A stretch of 64,000 nucleotides of DNA from Saliniradius amylolyticus (GCF_003143555.1 NZ_CP029347.1:1054001-1118000); one strand, 5' to 3'; counted from the first letter of the stretch, positions 1-9,876 are shown. Notes: generated by a model not told the origin, from the sequence alone. Numbers and translations: made by a program.

Positions 1-22
1 GTATAAAAGTTTTTGATACGAA

Positions 23-48
23 AGCCCCGGCATTTTGCCGGGGCTGTT
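23..48 (-). terminator. Terminator-like hairpin after ychF
   Basis: A perfect 9-bp GC-rich stem (AGCCCCGGC / GCCGGGGCT) with a 5-nt loop lies about 24 nt past the ychF stop on the minus strand. The T-tract is short, so read-through is possible. It probably ends the rplY-pth-ychF transcript. Confidence 0.7.
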
Positions 49-68
49 ATCGAATTGCCTTTGGCGTT

Positions 69-1160
69 TTACACGTTAAATCGGAAATGGATTACATCTC
101 CATCCTTAACAATATACTCTTTGCCTTCCAGACGCCATTTGCCAGCATCTTTGGCACCTTGCTCACCGCTGTATTCGACGTAGTCATCATAGGCCACTAC
201 TTCGGCGCGGATAAAGCCCTTCTCAAAGTCGGTGTGGATCTTTCCGGCTGCTTGTGGGGCAGTAGAGCCAATAGGGTAGGTCCAGGCGCGGACTTCCTTC
301 TCTCCTGCGGTAAAATAGGTGTTCAGGTTTAGTAGGCTGTAACCGGCACGGATCACGCGGTTTAAGCCCGGCTCTTCCAGCCCCATCTCGTCCAGGAAGT
401 CGGCCTTTTCGTCGTCCTCTAACTCGGCAATTTCCGCTTCGATGGCGGCGCATACGGCCACAACAACGGCATTTTCTTCTGCAGCGATAGCTTTGACACG
501 ATCCAGGTACGGATTATTCTCGAAGCCATCTTCGTTGACATTGGCGATGTACATGGTGGGCTTGAGGGTCAGCAGGTTCATGTAGCTCACAGCGGCCAAC
601 TCTTCTTTTTCCAGCTCCATGGAGCGCAGCAGCTTGCCTTCGTCCAGATGCGGCTTCATTTTCTCCAGCACGGTGACCTCGAATTTTGCATCCTTGTCGC
701 CACCTTTGGCGCGTTTACTCTGGCGGATAATGGCTTTTTCCACGCTTTCCAGGTCGGCCAGGGCCAGTTCGGTGTTGATCACCTCAATATCGTCTTCGGG
801 GCTGATCTTGCCTTCGACGTGCACGATGTTGTCGTTTTCAAAGCAGCGCACTACATGGCCGATGGCGTCGGTCTCACGGATGTTGGCCAAAAACTGGTTA
901 CCCAGACCTTCACCCTTAGAGGCACCCTTAACCAGACCGGCAATGTCCACAAACTCCATGGTAGTGGGTAGGACCTTCTGTGGGTTTACAATGGCTGCCA
1001 GCTTATCCAGGCGTACGTCTGGCACTGGAACCACGCCGGTATTGGGTTCAATGGTACAAAACGGAAAGTTGGCCGCTTCGATACCGGCTTTGGTGAGCGC
1101 GTTAAACAGAGTGGACTTACCTACGTTAGGCAGACCCACAATACCGCATTTAAAACCCAT
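69..1160 (-). CDS. ychF: Redox-regulated/ribosome-binding ATPase YchF
   Basis: Obg-family P-loop protein of 363 aa, the usual family length. It binds the ribosome and hydrolyses ATP rather than GTP, with roles in translation and stress responses (family knowledge). Visible features are the G1 motif GLPNVGKST at residues 9-17, the DIAGLVKG switch region near residue 75, an NVNE motif near 207 in place of the GTP-selective NKxD, and a C-terminal TGS domain. It lies 11 nt downstream of pth on the same strand, the usual pth-ychF pairing, and a hairpin follows the stop. The N-terminus matches the family, so the start is secure. Confidence 0.97.
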   Translation of the reverse strand: MGFKCGIVGLPNVGKSTLFNALTKAGIEAANFPFCTIEPNTGVVPVPDVRLDKLAAIVNPQKVLPTTMEFVDIAGLVKGASKGEGLGNQFLANIRETDAIGHVVRCFENDNIVHVEGKISPEDDIEVINTELALADLESVEKAIIRQSKRAKGGDKDAKFEVTVLEKMKPHLDEGKLLRSMELEKEELAAVSYMNLLTLKPTMYIANVNEDGFENNPYLDRVKAIAAEENAVVVAVCAAIEAEIAELEDDEKADFLDEMGLEEPGLNRVIRAGYSLLNLNTYFTAGEKEVRAWTYPIGSTAPQAAGKIHTDFEKGFIRAEVVAYDDYVEYSGEQGAKDAGKWRLEGKEYIVKDGDVIHFRFNV

Positions 1161-1171
1161 GACTAATCCTC

Positions 1172-1756
1172 TTATGCTTTAAACGAGTGCAGGCGATTCA
1201 TCGCCTTTTTGATGTCGTTGTCTTGGAGCAGAATCTCGGTACAACGGACCGCCTCATCGATGGCGGCGTCGATCTTTTCTTTATCTGGCTGGGATGGTTT
1301 GCCCAGTACATGACCGGTAACGCGGCTTTTGTGACCAGGGTGGTCGATGCCGATGCGCAGCCGGTAAAAATTTTTATCATTGGCGAATTTACTGACAATA
1401 TCCCGAATGCCATTTTGGCTGGAACTGCCCCCGAGCTTAAATTTGGCTACCCCTGGTGGTAAGTCGAGCTCATCGAACGCCACCAAGACTTCTTCCAGTG
1501 GAATGCGATAGAACTTAGCCAGTGCGGCAACCGCCTGACCACTGCGATTCATAAAGGTTGTGGGGATAAGGAGTCGAACGTCCTGGCCGCCAATGGTGCC
1601 GCGTCCGGTTAAACCAAAGAATTTTGCGTCGGGTTTGAGGGGAATATTGTAACGTCGGGCCAGTTCTTCAACGTACCAACTGCCGGCGTTATGTCTGGTG
1701 GCTTGATATTCTGGGCCTGGATTACCCAGGCCCACAATTAGCTGAATCTCAGCCAA
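1172..1756 (-). CDS. pth: Peptidyl-tRNA hydrolase
   Basis: 194 aa, the same length as the E. coli enzyme. It cleaves the ester bond of peptidyl-tRNAs dropped from ribosomes and recycles tRNA in the cytosol. The N-terminal GLGNPGPEY signature is followed by the catalytic His22 in TRHNAG, and FDELDLPPG carries the conserved Asp. The gene starts 5 nt after the rplY stop and is followed 11 nt later by ychF, so the three are almost certainly co-transcribed. Confidence 0.97.
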   Translation of the reverse strand: MAEIQLIVGLGNPGPEYQATRHNAGSWYVEELARRYNIPLKPDAKFFGLTGRGTIGGQDVRLLIPTTFMNRSGQAVAALAKFYRIPLEEVLVAFDELDLPPGVAKFKLGGSSSQNGIRDIVSKFANDKNFYRLRIGIDHPGHKSRVTGHVLGKPSQPDKEKIDAAIDEAVRCTEILLQDNDIKKAMNRLHSFKA

Positions 1757-1761
1757 GGAGA

Positions 1762-2421
1762 TTACTCCTCAGTGCTGGCTTCTTCGTCGCCAGAATCAGC
1801 AGCTTCGCTAGCGCCTTCGTCTTCTTCGGCAGCGGCTGTCTTAGGAGTCTTGATGGTCACAACGGCTTGGTCGTGATCTTCGCCTTTGGCCAGCTCAACA
1901 GACTCAACGCCTTTAGGCAGTTTAACGTCAGTCAGGTGCAGAGTTTCACCGATTTCCAGATCCATCAGATCCACTTCGATGTACTCAGGCAGGCTGCTTG
2001 GCAGACAGGTCACTTCGATGTCGTTGATGTGGTGCTCAGGTACGCCGCCATTGGTCTTGATGGCAGGGGCCTTATCTTCGTTCAGGAAGTGAATCGGAAC
2101 GTGAGTGGTCACTTTCTGGTTTGCATCAACGCGCAGGAAGTCAACGTGTACCAGCTTAGGCTTGTACGGGTGACGCTGCATGTCTTTAACCAGAGCTTCA
2201 ACTTTATCACCGCCAATGTTCAGAGTCAGAACGTGGCTGTAGAAAGCTTCGAAATCCTGAGCTTCATTAACTTTGTTGTGGTCCAGCGTCAGGGCAACGG
2301 GATCTTTACCAGCACCGTAAAGGATAGCGGGTAATTTGTCAGCACGACGCAGGCGGCGGCTCGCACCTTTCCCCATGTCGGTGCGGACTTCCGCATCCAG
2401 ATGGAAAATAGCTTCAGACAT
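1762..2421 (-). CDS. rplY: 50S ribosomal protein L25, CTC (long) type
   Basis: 219 aa from the start codon reading MSEAIFHL. This is the two-domain TL5/CTC form: an N-terminal L25 domain that binds 5S rRNA, a C-terminal beta domain, and a highly acidic tail rich in Glu, Asp and Ala. E. coli L25 has only the first domain. An in-frame ATG 27 nt upstream would add nine residues, but the conserved N-terminus and a GGAG sequence upstream favour 2421. A good promoter and two leader hairpins precede it. It heads the rplY-pth-ychF operon. Confidence 0.95.
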   Translation of the reverse strand: MSEAIFHLDAEVRTDMGKGASRRLRRADKLPAILYGAGKDPVALTLDHNKVNEAQDFEAFYSHVLTLNIGGDKVEALVKDMQRHPYKPKLVHVDFLRVDANQKVTTHVPIHFLNEDKAPAIKTNGGVPEHHINDIEVTCLPSSLPEYIEVDLMDLEIGETLHLTDVKLPKGVESVELAKGEDHDQAVVTIKTPKTAAAEEDEGASEAADSGDEEASTEE

Positions 2422-2448
2422 AATGTGTCTCCAATTAGATAGTGTCAT

Positions 2449-2495
2449 TGAATCTTCGCGACCAAAGATTCAAACGGAACCCCTTCGAAAAAGGG
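2449..2495 (-). promoter_or_regulatory. rplY leader with two hairpins
   Basis: Between the predicted transcription start (about 2495) and the rplY start lie two stem-loops: CCCTT/AAGGG at 2481-2495 (loop CGAAA) and an 8-bp stem TGAATCTT/AAGATTCA at 2449-2472 with an 8-nt loop. In E. coli, rplY is repressed by its own product through leader hairpins that mimic 5S rRNA. The layout here is compatible with that, but the resemblance is inferred from architecture only. Confidence 0.45.
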
Positions 2496-2501
2496 CGGCG
2501 C

Positions 2502-2530
2502 ATTCTACCACTGGCCCGAAAAGGGTACAA
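2502..2530 (-). promoter_or_regulatory. Sigma-70 promoter of rplY
   Basis: On the minus strand, a -35 box TTGTAC (2525-2530) and a -10 box TAGAAT (2502-2507) are separated by exactly 17 nt. They lie about 80 nt upstream of the rplY start and downstream of the small lipoprotein gene, which explains separate control of rplY-pth-ychF. Confidence 0.65.
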
Positions 2531-2545
2531 GCCAAAGATAGGAGA

Positions 2546-2929
2546 CTAAAGTTGGTCGGCTTGGCTTTTCCGGGCGTTACTGTCATCCAGGATCGTGACT
2601 GCTTCGACCTTAAAGGGGGTGCCGTATTGTTGAAAGGTAATGGTATCGGGTTGTAACTGGCCGGTGACTTCGACGACCAGGCCGTGGCGCTGGTAGCGGC
2701 TGCTTAGGTCCATTAACAGATAGCTTTGACCGTCTTTGGCCTCTAAAGCATAAAAGCCGCCTTCAAAGTTTTTATATTCGATGGTGCCGGTAAGCTGGAC
2801 CTGCTGTTTTATTGTCGATGCCATGGTGTTTTCCGATTGAGCGGAGGGCGCCGATGATGAGTGGCTGGCATGATTTTCACACGCAAACAATACCAGTAGC
2901 AGGGGTAAGGCCATAAACTTACTGAGCAT
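2546..2929 (-). CDS. Small predicted lipoprotein, unknown function
   Basis: 127 aa from the ATG at 2929, chosen because a perfect AGGAGG lies about 8 nt upstream; an upstream in-frame extension would run back through the prs terminator. The N-terminus is a hydrophobic signal peptide ending in a lipobox with Cys17 (LFAC). A Ser-rich linker follows, then a beta-rich domain of about 80 residues reading like a small OB-fold (TGTIEYKNFEGGFYAL, VVEVTGQL). I do not recognise the family. It sits between prs and rplY on the same strand, after a terminator, so it is probably expressed weakly by read-through or from its own promoter. Confidence 0.75.
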   Translation of the reverse strand: MLSKFMALPLLLVLFACENHASHSSSAPSAQSENTMASTIKQQVQLTGTIEYKNFEGGFYALEAKDGQSYLLMDLSSRYQRHGLVVEVTGQLQPDTITFQQYGTPFKVEAVTILDDSNARKSQADQL

Positions 2930-2953
2930 CAAAGGCCTCCTCGAACCATTGCC

Positions 2954-2980
2954 ATAAAAAAAGCCGCATAAAGCGGCTTT
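2954..2980 (-). terminator. Rho-independent terminator of prs
   Basis: On the minus strand an AAAGCCGC/GCGGCTTT stem with a short A/T loop is followed by a run of T residues. It starts about 17 nt after the prs stop. Confidence 0.85.
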
Positions 2981-2996
2981 AACTCTAATCGGCGAT

Positions 2997-3947
2997 TTAC
3001 GAATAATCAAACATCGCCGAGATGGATTCTTCATTGCTGACCCGGCGAATGGCCTCGGCCAGCATGTCTGAGAGGCTAAGCTGTTTCACCTTGCCAAGCT
3101 CACGAATTTCCGGAGCCAGTGGGATGCTGTCGGTGACTACGATTTCATCAATCACCGAATCGCGTAAGTTTTTGGGCGCATTGCCGGAGAAGATAGCATG
3201 AGTGGCGTAGGCGTAAACGCTGTTGGCACCGTGTTCCTTTAGCGCTTCAGCCGCTTTACACAGGGTGCCGCCGGTGTCGATCATATCGTCCACGATAATA
3301 CAGTCGCGGCCCTGAACATCACCAATAATGTGCATGACCTGAGATACATTGGCCTTGGGACGACGCTTATCGATAATGGCCAGGTCCAGATCGTTCATCA
3401 CCTTAGCCAACGCGCGGGCACGAACCACACCGCCGATATCCGGTGATACGACCACGGGGTTCTCTAAGTCTCTCTCCAGCATGTCCTGCACCAGGATCGG
3501 GGTGCCGAAGGCATTATCTACCGGTACATCAAAAAAGCCCTGAATCTGCTCCGCATGCAGGTCGATGGTCAGAACACGGTCAACGCCGACATTGGACAGA
3601 AAATCTGCGACGACCTTCGCGGTAATTGGCACTCGAGCCGAGCGCACCCGGCGATCCTGACGCGCATAACCGAAATAAGGCATAACGGCGGTAATACGTC
3701 CGGCAGAAGCTCGACGCAAGGCATCGATCATGACGATCAATTCCATTAGGTTATCGTTGGTGGGCGCGCACGTAGACTGGATAATAAAAACGTCCGAACC
3801 ACGGACGTTTTCATGAATTTCTACGCTAATTTCACCGTCGCTGAAACGGCCTACACTGGCATGGCCAAGTTTGGTATATAGGCGGTCGGCAACTTTCTGG
3901 GCAAGGTCTGGTGTCGCGTTACCAGCAAATAGCTTCATGTCCGGCAC
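2997..3947 (-). CDS. prs: Ribose-phosphate pyrophosphokinase
   Basis: Makes PRPP from ribose 5-phosphate and ATP for nucleotide, His, Trp and NAD synthesis. I chose the GTG at 3947, giving 316 aa beginning [13 protein letters not shown], which matches the E. coli N-terminus, with GAGG about 8 nt upstream. Visible motifs are FGYARQDRR (ATP loop), the catalytic region around [11 protein letters not shown], and the PRPP-binding loop [10 protein letters not shown]. The reading frame stays open upstream to an ATG at 4013, which would add 22 basic residues, but no ribosome binding site supports that ATG. It follows ispE on the same strand and ends at a strong terminator. Confidence 0.96.
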   Translation of the reverse strand: MPDMKLFAGNATPDLAQKVADRLYTKLGHASVGRFSDGEISVEIHENVRGSDVFIIQSTCAPTNDNLMELIVMIDALRRASAGRITAVMPYFGYARQDRRVRSARVPITAKVVADFLSNVGVDRVLTIDLHAEQIQGFFDVPVDNAFGTPILVQDMLERDLENPVVVSPDIGGVVRARALAKVMNDLDLAIIDKRRPKANVSQVMHIIGDVQGRDCIIVDDMIDTGGTLCKAAEALKEHGANSVYAYATHAIFSGNAPKNLRDSVIDEIVVTDSIPLAPEIRELGKVKQLSLSDMLAEAIRRVSNEESISAMFDYS

Positions 3948-4022
3948 TGAGGGATCCTCGAAGATGTGGCTTAGTTTTTCAGACGGTCGGAATTTACGCT
4001 TGCTATCTGCCATACAATCAAC

Positions 4023-4916
4023 TTATTGAGTGCGCGAGTCACTCTGAACTCTTGAGTCTGTTAATTGTTGTAGCAGGCGAATCAGCGGTGAGCAATTCAC
4101 CCCTTTCGCAATAAATCCGCGCGTCGACGCTGGCAGACTCTGTAACGCCTGTTCTGCCTGGTCTCGGCGGGGGAATACAGCAAAAACGCTCGCCCCGGTT
4201 CCCGTCATCCGAGATGGCGCGTATTCTAGCAACGCCTGTAACGCCTTTGCAACAAGTGGATGGCGCTGACAGACCAATTCCTGACAGTCGTTATGGGTGT
4301 CTTCAAAATGATAGTGCTCCGGAGCGATGGGTTGGGTGTTACGGGGAAGCTGTGGATGACCAAACACCTCGGCGGTGCTGATATGCACATCTGGCGTGAC
4401 CACTAAATAATACCGTTCCGGTTGTGGCAGGGCTTTGAGTTGTTCACCTACACCATCGGCAAAGGCGGTCTGGCCGTGCACAAACACAGGAACGTCCGCG
4501 CCCAGTTGTAAGCCCAGTTCGGCCAGTTGGTCAGTGGTCAGATTTAGCTGCCAGTAATAGTTAAGCGCCACCAAGGTCGTAGCGGCATTGGACGAACCTC
4601 CACCGATGCCACCGCCCATGGGCAGCGTTTTGTGCAACCAAATGCGTGCGCCCTGGGAGGTCTGTGCGTATTGCTGCAATAGCTTCGCGGCCCTTACGAT
4701 AAGGTTGTCTTCGTTGGGCACACCGGCAATCGAGGTTTCTAAGCTAATCTGTCCCGAGTTGTCGGCGGAAAATTGCAACGAGTCACCGTAATCCAGCATT
4801 TGAAACAGGCTTTGTAACTGGTGATAACCATCGCTGCGGCGTCCGAGGATATGCAGAAATAAATTCAGTTTGGCTGGCGCTGGCCATCGGGTGAGCTTAG
4901 AGGGCATGGTTGTCAT
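4023..4916 (-). CDS. ispE: 4-(cytidine 5'-diphospho)-2-C-methyl-D-erythritol kinase
   Basis: GHMP kinase of 297 aa, slightly longer than the E. coli enzyme, phosphorylating CDP-methylerythritol in the non-mevalonate isoprenoid pathway. The N-terminal PAPAKLNLFL motif carries the catalytic Lys, and PMGGGIGGGSSNAAT is the glycine-rich ATP loop. The start overlaps the 3' end of lolB by 20 nt; an alternative ATG three codons in would shorten it slightly, and neither start has a strong ribosome binding site, so translation is probably coupled to lolB. The order lolB-ispE-prs is conserved in gammaproteobacteria. Confidence 0.96.
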   Translation of the reverse strand: MTTMPSKLTRWPAPAKLNLFLHILGRRSDGYHQLQSLFQMLDYGDSLQFSADNSGQISLETSIAGVPNEDNLIVRAAKLLQQYAQTSQGARIWLHKTLPMGGGIGGGSSNAATTLVALNYYWQLNLTTDQLAELGLQLGADVPVFVHGQTAFADGVGEQLKALPQPERYYLVVTPDVHISTAEVFGHPQLPRNTQPIAPEHYHFEDTHNDCQELVCQRHPLVAKALQALLEYAPSRMTGTGASVFAVFPRRDQAEQALQSLPASTRGFIAKGVNCSPLIRLLQQLTDSRVQSDSRTQ

Positions 4917-5493
4917 CGATCGGTTGCCATTGGTTGATGCGAATCTTAATCAGGTGGTTCTGGTGGGTCAGGCGCAGGCTGTAAGGTAGAACATAGTCGC
5001 CCAACTGACGATAATCATCGTAGGTTACCTGCCAGTCTGTGGACGACTGCAGGCGTTGCAGTAAGCCATTGTCGCTAATCTGGCGCTCGATGGCACCCAT
5101 GCTACTGCCTTTGATCCAATGGGGTAGCTGCTCTACCGGGATCGGCCAGCCGGTCAGGTTTTCCAACAGCGTCCCGGCATGGCGATGTCGATATGTCTGC
5201 TCGTCCAGGGTTAACGCTACCGATTTCCCCCGGCGCTGCATATCCATCAGTGAGGTACCAATGAACGTAGAGAGGCGGAATCGGTAATCCGGCCCCCATT
5301 GCTGCCAATTCAGGTTAGCACTGAAGCGCTCCTCTGGGCCTCGATAGGCCAGTTTGCCGCTCAGCGACCAGTGAGTCAGTGCGTTCAAACGCTGCTGATG
5401 TCGCTCGGCATCTACGCTGCCGCTGTGTTTGGGCGGTGGTGTGGCGCAGGCGCTCAGCAGTAAGGCAAATAGAAATGGCAGCAGGTACTTCAT
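4897..5493 (-). CDS. lolB: Outer-membrane lipoprotein receptor LolB
   Basis: 198 aa. Accepts lipoproteins from periplasmic LolA and inserts them into the inner leaflet of the outer membrane. The N-terminus MKYLLPFLFALLLSAC is a type II signal peptide with Cys16 as the lipidation site. The rest has the LolB pattern of alternating beta strands with several conserved Trp residues (LTHWSLSGKLAY, LNWQQWGPDYRFRL). It is the first gene of the minus-strand operon and is divergent from hemA. Confidence 0.93.
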   Translation of the reverse strand: MKYLLPFLFALLLSACATPPPKHSGSVDAERHQQRLNALTHWSLSGKLAYRGPEERFSANLNWQQWGPDYRFRLSTFIGTSLMDMQRRGKSVALTLDEQTYRHRHAGTLLENLTGWPIPVEQLPHWIKGSSMGAIERQISDNGLLQRLQSSTDWQVTYDDYRQLGDYVLPYSLRLTHQNHLIKIRINQWQPIDDNHAL

Positions 5494-5544
5494 GGAACAC
5501 CATCGTTAAAGGAATGGTTTATAAGACCACATTCGGTCGTGTGC

Positions 5545-5573
5545 TTTCAATAGTGAGGGCTTTTGCGTACAAT
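5545..5573 (+). promoter_or_regulatory. Probable hemA promoter
   Basis: A TTTCAA box (5545-5550) and TACAAT box (5568-5573) are separated by 17 nt in the lolB-hemA divergent gap. The predicted start lies about 40 nt before the hemA ATG. Confidence 0.55.
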
Positions 5574-5622
5574 GCTGAGCCCTTAGTGACAACTGCTCAG
5601 CGCCCAATCTGTACAAAACTCC

Positions 5623-6885
5623 ATGGCTTTTATTGCATTCGGTATCAATCATAACACCGCACCGGTTGAAGTGCGGGAGAAGGTGGCGTTTTCCACCGAC
5701 AGTTTGTTTGATGCCTTCGAACAGCTCAAGGGTCAGTTAGGCAGCCAGGAAGCGGTGATTCTATCAACGTGCAATCGTACCGAAGTGTACCTGGACGCCG
5801 AGACTGAGTTGCAGTCGGCGCTCTGTGACTGGCTGGCCGAGTTCCATCAGGTGGATTGCGAGCAGCTGAAAGCCGCCAGTTACGTGCGTAGCGACGAGCA
5901 AGCCATTCGCCATCTGATGCGTGTGGCCAGTGGCCTGGACTCGCTGGTGTTGGGCGAGCCCCAGATTCTGGGGCAGGTAAAGCAGGCATACACCAGTGCC
6001 AAGCATGGCGGCATGATCGGCTCGCGCTTCGAGCGTTTATTTCAACACACTTTTTCGGTGGCCAAGAAGGTTCGCAGCGAGACAGACATTGGTGCCAATG
6101 CGGTGTCGGTGGCCTTTGCCTCAGTACAATTGGCGCGACATATTTTCTCGGACCTGGGGCGCTGTCGGGTGTTGTTGATTGGGGCCGGTGAAACCATCGA
6201 ACTGGTTGCCCGGCACCTTTACGAAGCGGGGGTGCGCCAACTGAGTGTCGCAAACCGAACCCTAGCCCGGGGCCAGCTGCTGGCTGAGTCTCTGGGGGCA
6301 GAGGTATTGACGCTCAGCCAGATCCCGGAGCATATTGGCGAGGCGGATATTGTGATCAGCTCCACCGCCAGTCAGTTGCCTATTGTCGGTAAAGGCGTGG
6401 TCGAACGGGCCTTAAAGCAGCGTCGTCATCAGCCTATGTTGCTGGTGGATTTGGCGGTGCCCCGGGATATTGAGGCTGAAGTCGCTGAGTTGGATGACGC
6501 GTACTTATATACCGTCGACGATTTACAGCAAATCGTGGAGAAGAACCTGTCCAATCGGCAGTCGGCGGCCGCCGATGCCGAACGTTTTATCGATTTGGGC
6601 GTGAGTCAGTTTAGCCAGTGGCTGGAGAGCCAGTCGTCGGTGGAAACGGTGCGCCGTTATCGGCAGAACAGCGAGAGCATCAAACAAAAATGGCAGCAGC
6701 GCGCCCTCAAGCAGCTGCAGGAAGGTAAGTCACCGGAGACGGTGATCGAAGAGCTGGCAAATAAATTAACCAAGAGCTTAGCGCACGGACCGACAAAGGC
6801 GATTATGCAAGCGGCGGCCAATCAGGATGAACGCAGTCTGCAATTGTTGCAAAACATACTGGCTGAGTCGCGAGATAACAGCTGA
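5623..6885 (+). CDS. hemA: Glutamyl-tRNA reductase
   Basis: 420 aa, normal length. Catalyses NADPH-dependent reduction of glutamyl-tRNA to glutamate-1-semialdehyde, the first step of the C5 tetrapyrrole pathway. Catalytic Cys50 is in [10 protein letters not shown], the NADPH loop LIGAGETIE is near residue 188, and a long helical dimerisation domain forms the C-terminus. The ATG at 5623 matches the family N-terminus ([14 protein letters not shown]), yet no Shine-Dalgarno sequence is visible immediately upstream. It leads the hemA-prfA-prmC block. Confidence 0.97.
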   Translation: MAFIAFGINHNTAPVEVREKVAFSTDSLFDAFEQLKGQLGSQEAVILSTCNRTEVYLDAETELQSALCDWLAEFHQVDCEQLKAASYVRSDEQAIRHLMRVASGLDSLVLGEPQILGQVKQAYTSAKHGGMIGSRFERLFQHTFSVAKKVRSETDIGANAVSVAFASVQLARHIFSDLGRCRVLLIGAGETIELVARHLYEAGVRQLSVANRTLARGQLLAESLGAEVLTLSQIPEHIGEADIVISSTASQLPIVGKGVVERALKQRRHQPMLLVDLAVPRDIEAEVAELDDAYLYTVDDLQQIVEKNLSNRQSAAADAERFIDLGVSQFSQWLESQSSVETVRRYRQNSESIKQKWQQRALKQLQEGKSPETVIEELANKLTKSLAHGPTKAIMQAAANQDERSLQLLQNILAESRDNS

Positions 6886-6923
6886 TTCGCCCACAAGCGG
6901 CGCACGCTAACCACAGGAAACCT

Positions 6924-8015
6924 ATGAAAGAGTCTGTATTACGTAAGTTGGAGTCCCTGATCGAGCGCTTTGAAGAAGTGCAGGCCTTGCTGGGCGACCC
7001 GGAAGTGATCGGTGATCAAAACAGGTTCCGGGCCTTATCGAAGGAGTTTTCGCAGCTGGAGGAAATTGTCGGCTGCTTCCGGGCCTATCAACAGGCGCAG
7101 GAAAACCAGCAAAGTGCTGAGGAAATGCTGACCGAGGATGACGAGGATATGAAGGCCATGGCCGAGGAAGAGATTACCGAGGCCAAGGCGCAGATCGAGC
7201 AGTTGGAGCAAGACCTGCAAATCTTACTGCTGCCGAAGGATCCCAGTGACGACTGTAACTGTTTCTTAGAAATTCGAGCCGGTGCCGGCGGCGATGAGGC
7301 GGCCATTTTTGCCGGCGACCTGTTCCGCATGTACAGCCGTTATGCCGAACAGCAGGGCTGGCGGATAGAGGTGGTCAGTGCCAATGAAGGTGAACACGGT
7401 GGCTATAAAGAGGTCATTGCCAATGTGATTGGCGACGGCGCCTATGGCGTGATGAAGTTTGAATCTGGCGGCCACCGGGTACAGCGGGTTCCGGAAACCG
7501 AGTCTCAGGGACGCATTCATACCTCGGCCTGTACGGTGGCAGTGTTACCGGAATTACCGGAGTCCGAAGCTATTGAAATTAACTCAGCAGATCTGAGAGT
7601 GGATACCTTCCGTGCCAGTGGTGCGGGTGGTCAGCACGTGAATAAAACCGACTCGGCCATTCGTCTGACCCATATACCCACCGGCGTGGTGGTGGAATGT
7701 CAGGATGAGCGGTCTCAGCATAAGAACCGAGCCAAAGCCATGTCGGTGTTACAGGCCCGCTTGAACCAGATGGAACAGGATAAGCGTAATGCGGAAGAAG
7801 CCAGTACCCGCCGTGATCTGGTGGGCAGCGGTGATCGCTCCGAGCGAATCCGTACCTACAATTTCCCTCAGGGACGGGTTACCGACCATCGCATTAACCT
7901 GACGTTGTATAAGTTGGATGAAGTTGTGGGAGGTGACCTGGAAGCCATCATGGGCCCGATTCGTCAGGAGCATCAGGCCGACTTGCTGGCGTCACTGGCC
8001 GATGAACAACGCTGA
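6924..8015 (+). CDS. prfA: Peptide chain release factor 1
   Basis: 363 aa. Reads UAA and UAG stop codons and triggers peptide release. The stop-recognition tripeptide is PET within [10 protein letters not shown], and the catalytic GGQ loop is in [17 protein letters not shown] lies just upstream of the ATG. The 3' end overlaps prmC by 14 nt, which fits the functional pairing because PrmC methylates the GGQ glutamine. Confidence 0.97.
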   Translation: MKESVLRKLESLIERFEEVQALLGDPEVIGDQNRFRALSKEFSQLEEIVGCFRAYQQAQENQQSAEEMLTEDDEDMKAMAEEEITEAKAQIEQLEQDLQILLLPKDPSDDCNCFLEIRAGAGGDEAAIFAGDLFRMYSRYAEQQGWRIEVVSANEGEHGGYKEVIANVIGDGAYGVMKFESGGHRVQRVPETESQGRIHTSACTVAVLPELPESEAIEINSADLRVDTFRASGAGGQHVNKTDSAIRLTHIPTGVVVECQDERSQHKNRAKAMSVLQARLNQMEQDKRNAEEASTRRDLVGSGDRSERIRTYNFPQGRVTDHRINLTLYKLDEVVGGDLEAIMGPIRQEHQADLLASLADEQR

Positions 8016-8847
8016 GTCTCCCAGTATTGAAGCCGCGCTCGCCTGGGCGCGGAAAACGTTAAGCCAGTCTGACAGCGGAGCTCTGGATAGCCGGGTCCTG
8101 CTGTGTCATTGTCTGGGAAAGGGACTGAGTTATCTGATGACCTGGCCCGACAAGGCCTTAACCGATTCGCAGTGGCAGGACTTTCAGACTTTGGTTTGCC
8201 GGCGAGCCTCCGGTGAACCCGTTGCTTATCTTACCGGCCATCGCGAATTCTGGGACCTGGACTTACAGGTCAGCCCCGATACTCTGATTCCCCGCCCGGA
8301 AACTGAACATTTGGTAGAGGCGGCACTGGAGAATACCCCAAAAACGTCCCGCAAGGTGCTGGATCTCGGCACCGGCACCGGTGCTGTTGCCTTGGCATTG
8401 GCGAAAGAGCGGCCTGCCTGGCAAGTGCTGGGGGTGGATTACCAGAGTAAAATCATTGAGCTGGCCGCAAGCAATGCGCGACGCAATGGCATTAATAATG
8501 TCCGCTTTCAGGTCAGTGACTGGTTTCAGCAACTGTCTGACACCTCGTTCGATCTGATTGTCAGTAATCCGCCCTATATTGATGACGAGGACCACTGGCT
8601 GGCGCAAGGCGATGTGCGTTTTGAGCCACGCAGTGCCTTAGTGTCTGGCAACCAGGGACTGGCGGATATTGAGGCGATTGCCAGTCAGTCGGGTGGTTAT
8701 TTGTCGCAAGACGGGTTACTGATATTTGAACATGGTTACCAACAAGGACCACAGGTGCGTGCTATTTTGATCCGGCAGGGCTTTAGCCGGGTAACTACTT
8801 TGTCGGACTTGGCGGGTCTTGAAAGGATAACCCTGGGCTATCGATAA
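8002..8847 (+). CDS. prmC: Release factor glutamine methyltransferase
   Basis: 281 aa from the ATG at 8002; the reading frame is open further upstream, but that part is antisense to sense in prfA and lacks family similarity. N5-methylates the Gln of the GGQ motif in release factors using SAM. Visible motifs are the SAM-binding [12 protein letters not shown] and the catalytic NPPY ([10 protein letters not shown]). It overlaps prfA by 14 nt, so translation is probably coupled. Confidence 0.96.
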   Translation: MNNAESPSIEAALAWARKTLSQSDSGALDSRVLLCHCLGKGLSYLMTWPDKALTDSQWQDFQTLVCRRASGEPVAYLTGHREFWDLDLQVSPDTLIPRPETEHLVEAALENTPKTSRKVLDLGTGTGAVALALAKERPAWQVLGVDYQSKIIELAASNARRNGINNVRFQVSDWFQQLSDTSFDLIVSNPPYIDDEDHWLAQGDVRFEPRSALVSGNQGLADIEAIASQSGGYLSQDGLLIFEHGYQQGPQVRAILIRQGFSRVTTLSDLAGLERITLGYR

Positions 8848-8907
8848 ATTGTCGCGTAAAGCTGGCTCTATGCTAAGGTAAAGTTGGATTTAGGGGGAGA
8901 AGTGTCA

Positions 8908-9876
8908 ATGTCGGATGACTTACTGTTTGTCGATGAGACCGAGGACGATCTGATCACCGAGCGGATCAACTGGAAGGTGTTGATCGTGGATGACGAGCCT
9001 GAGGTGCATGCGGTGACCAAGCTTGCTCTCAGTGATCTGGTCTTCCAGGATAAAGGGCTGGAGTTTATCAGCGCCTACAGCGGTGCTGAGGCCAGAGATA
9101 TGTTCGAGCAGCATTCGGATATTGCCATCGTTCTGCTTGATGTGGTGATGGAAACGGACGATGCCGGTTTGCTGGTGGCAGATTATGTTCGCAATCAACT
9201 GGATAACCACTTCACCCGCATTATTCTCCGTACCGGCCAGCCCGGGCAAGCACCGGAGAGGGATGTCATCATTAATTACGACATCAACGACTACAAATCC
9301 AAGACGGAACTCACCTCACAAAAACTGTTCACCGTGGTCATTTCGGCGCTGCGTTCGTTTCAGGACATTATGGTGATTGAGGAAAGTCGGCGCGGGCTTG
9401 AGAAAATTCTGCAAGCCACGGCGGACCTCTTTAATGCCCAGTCTCTGGAGACCTTTATCGACGGTGTAATTCAACAGCTTACCTCTATCTTAGGCGGGGC
9501 TCAGGCCGCCTATATCACCTCTGCTGTGGCCGGCCCCGAGCCCATTGATGCGGGTGCGGAAGTGCCGGAAGAGCTCTATGTGCTTAGAGGACAGGGAGAC
9601 TACGCACAGCACGAAGGGCGTGCGTTACGGGAGCTGCTGGATAAACACCAGTATCAAGCCTGTAAGAAAGCTTACCAGAACCAGGAAGTTATCTATGATG
9701 CCAATTATCTGGTGGCATATTGCGAGAGTAAGTCCACCTCAGGGGCGCTACTGTATCTGTCCGGTTTGCCCCATCAACTGAGTGCCTCCGATCAAAAGCT
9801 GTTGGATATGTTTTGCCAGAATATCCAGATGGCCTTCGATAATGTTTTATTAAACCGTAAGATGAAACAGGACTGA
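8908..9876 (+). CDS. Response regulator with DUF3369 domain
   Basis: 323 aa from the ATG at 8908, which has AGGGGGAGA 8 nt upstream. Residues of about 25-150 form a receiver domain with the acidic pair in LIVDDEPEV, the phospho-acceptor Asp in VLLDVVME and Lys in KSKTEL. The remainder is a DUF3369 domain of GAF-like character (LQATADLFNAQSLETF). In other bacteria this domain is commonly fused to HD-GYP or EAL outputs; here there is no DNA-binding or enzymatic output. No kinase gene is adjacent. It is inserted between prmC and sirB2, which are normally close. The output mechanism is unknown and is probably protein-protein. Confidence 0.85.
   Translation: MSDDLLFVDETEDDLITERINWKVLIVDDEPEVHAVTKLALSDLVFQDKGLEFISAYSGAEARDMFEQHSDIAIVLLDVVMETDDAGLLVADYVRNQLDNHFTRIILRTGQPGQAPERDVIINYDINDYKSKTELTSQKLFTVVISALRSFQDIMVIEESRRGLEKILQATADLFNAQSLETFIDGVIQQLTSILGGAQAAYITSAVAGPEPIDAGAEVPEELYVLRGQGDYAQHEGRALRELLDKHQYQACKKAYQNQEVIYDANYLVAYCESKSTSGALLYLSGLPHQLSASDQKLLDMFCQNIQMAFDNVLLNRKMKQD

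Noticed and set aside
5726-6253. 175-codon minus-strand open frame inside hemA
   Set aside because: Fully antisense to a well-supported gene and without any recognisable domain.
8884-8907. Upstream in-frame start codons for the DUF3369 regulator
   Set aside because: The ATG at 8908 has the best-placed ribosome binding sequence; earlier codons would put that sequence inside the coding region.
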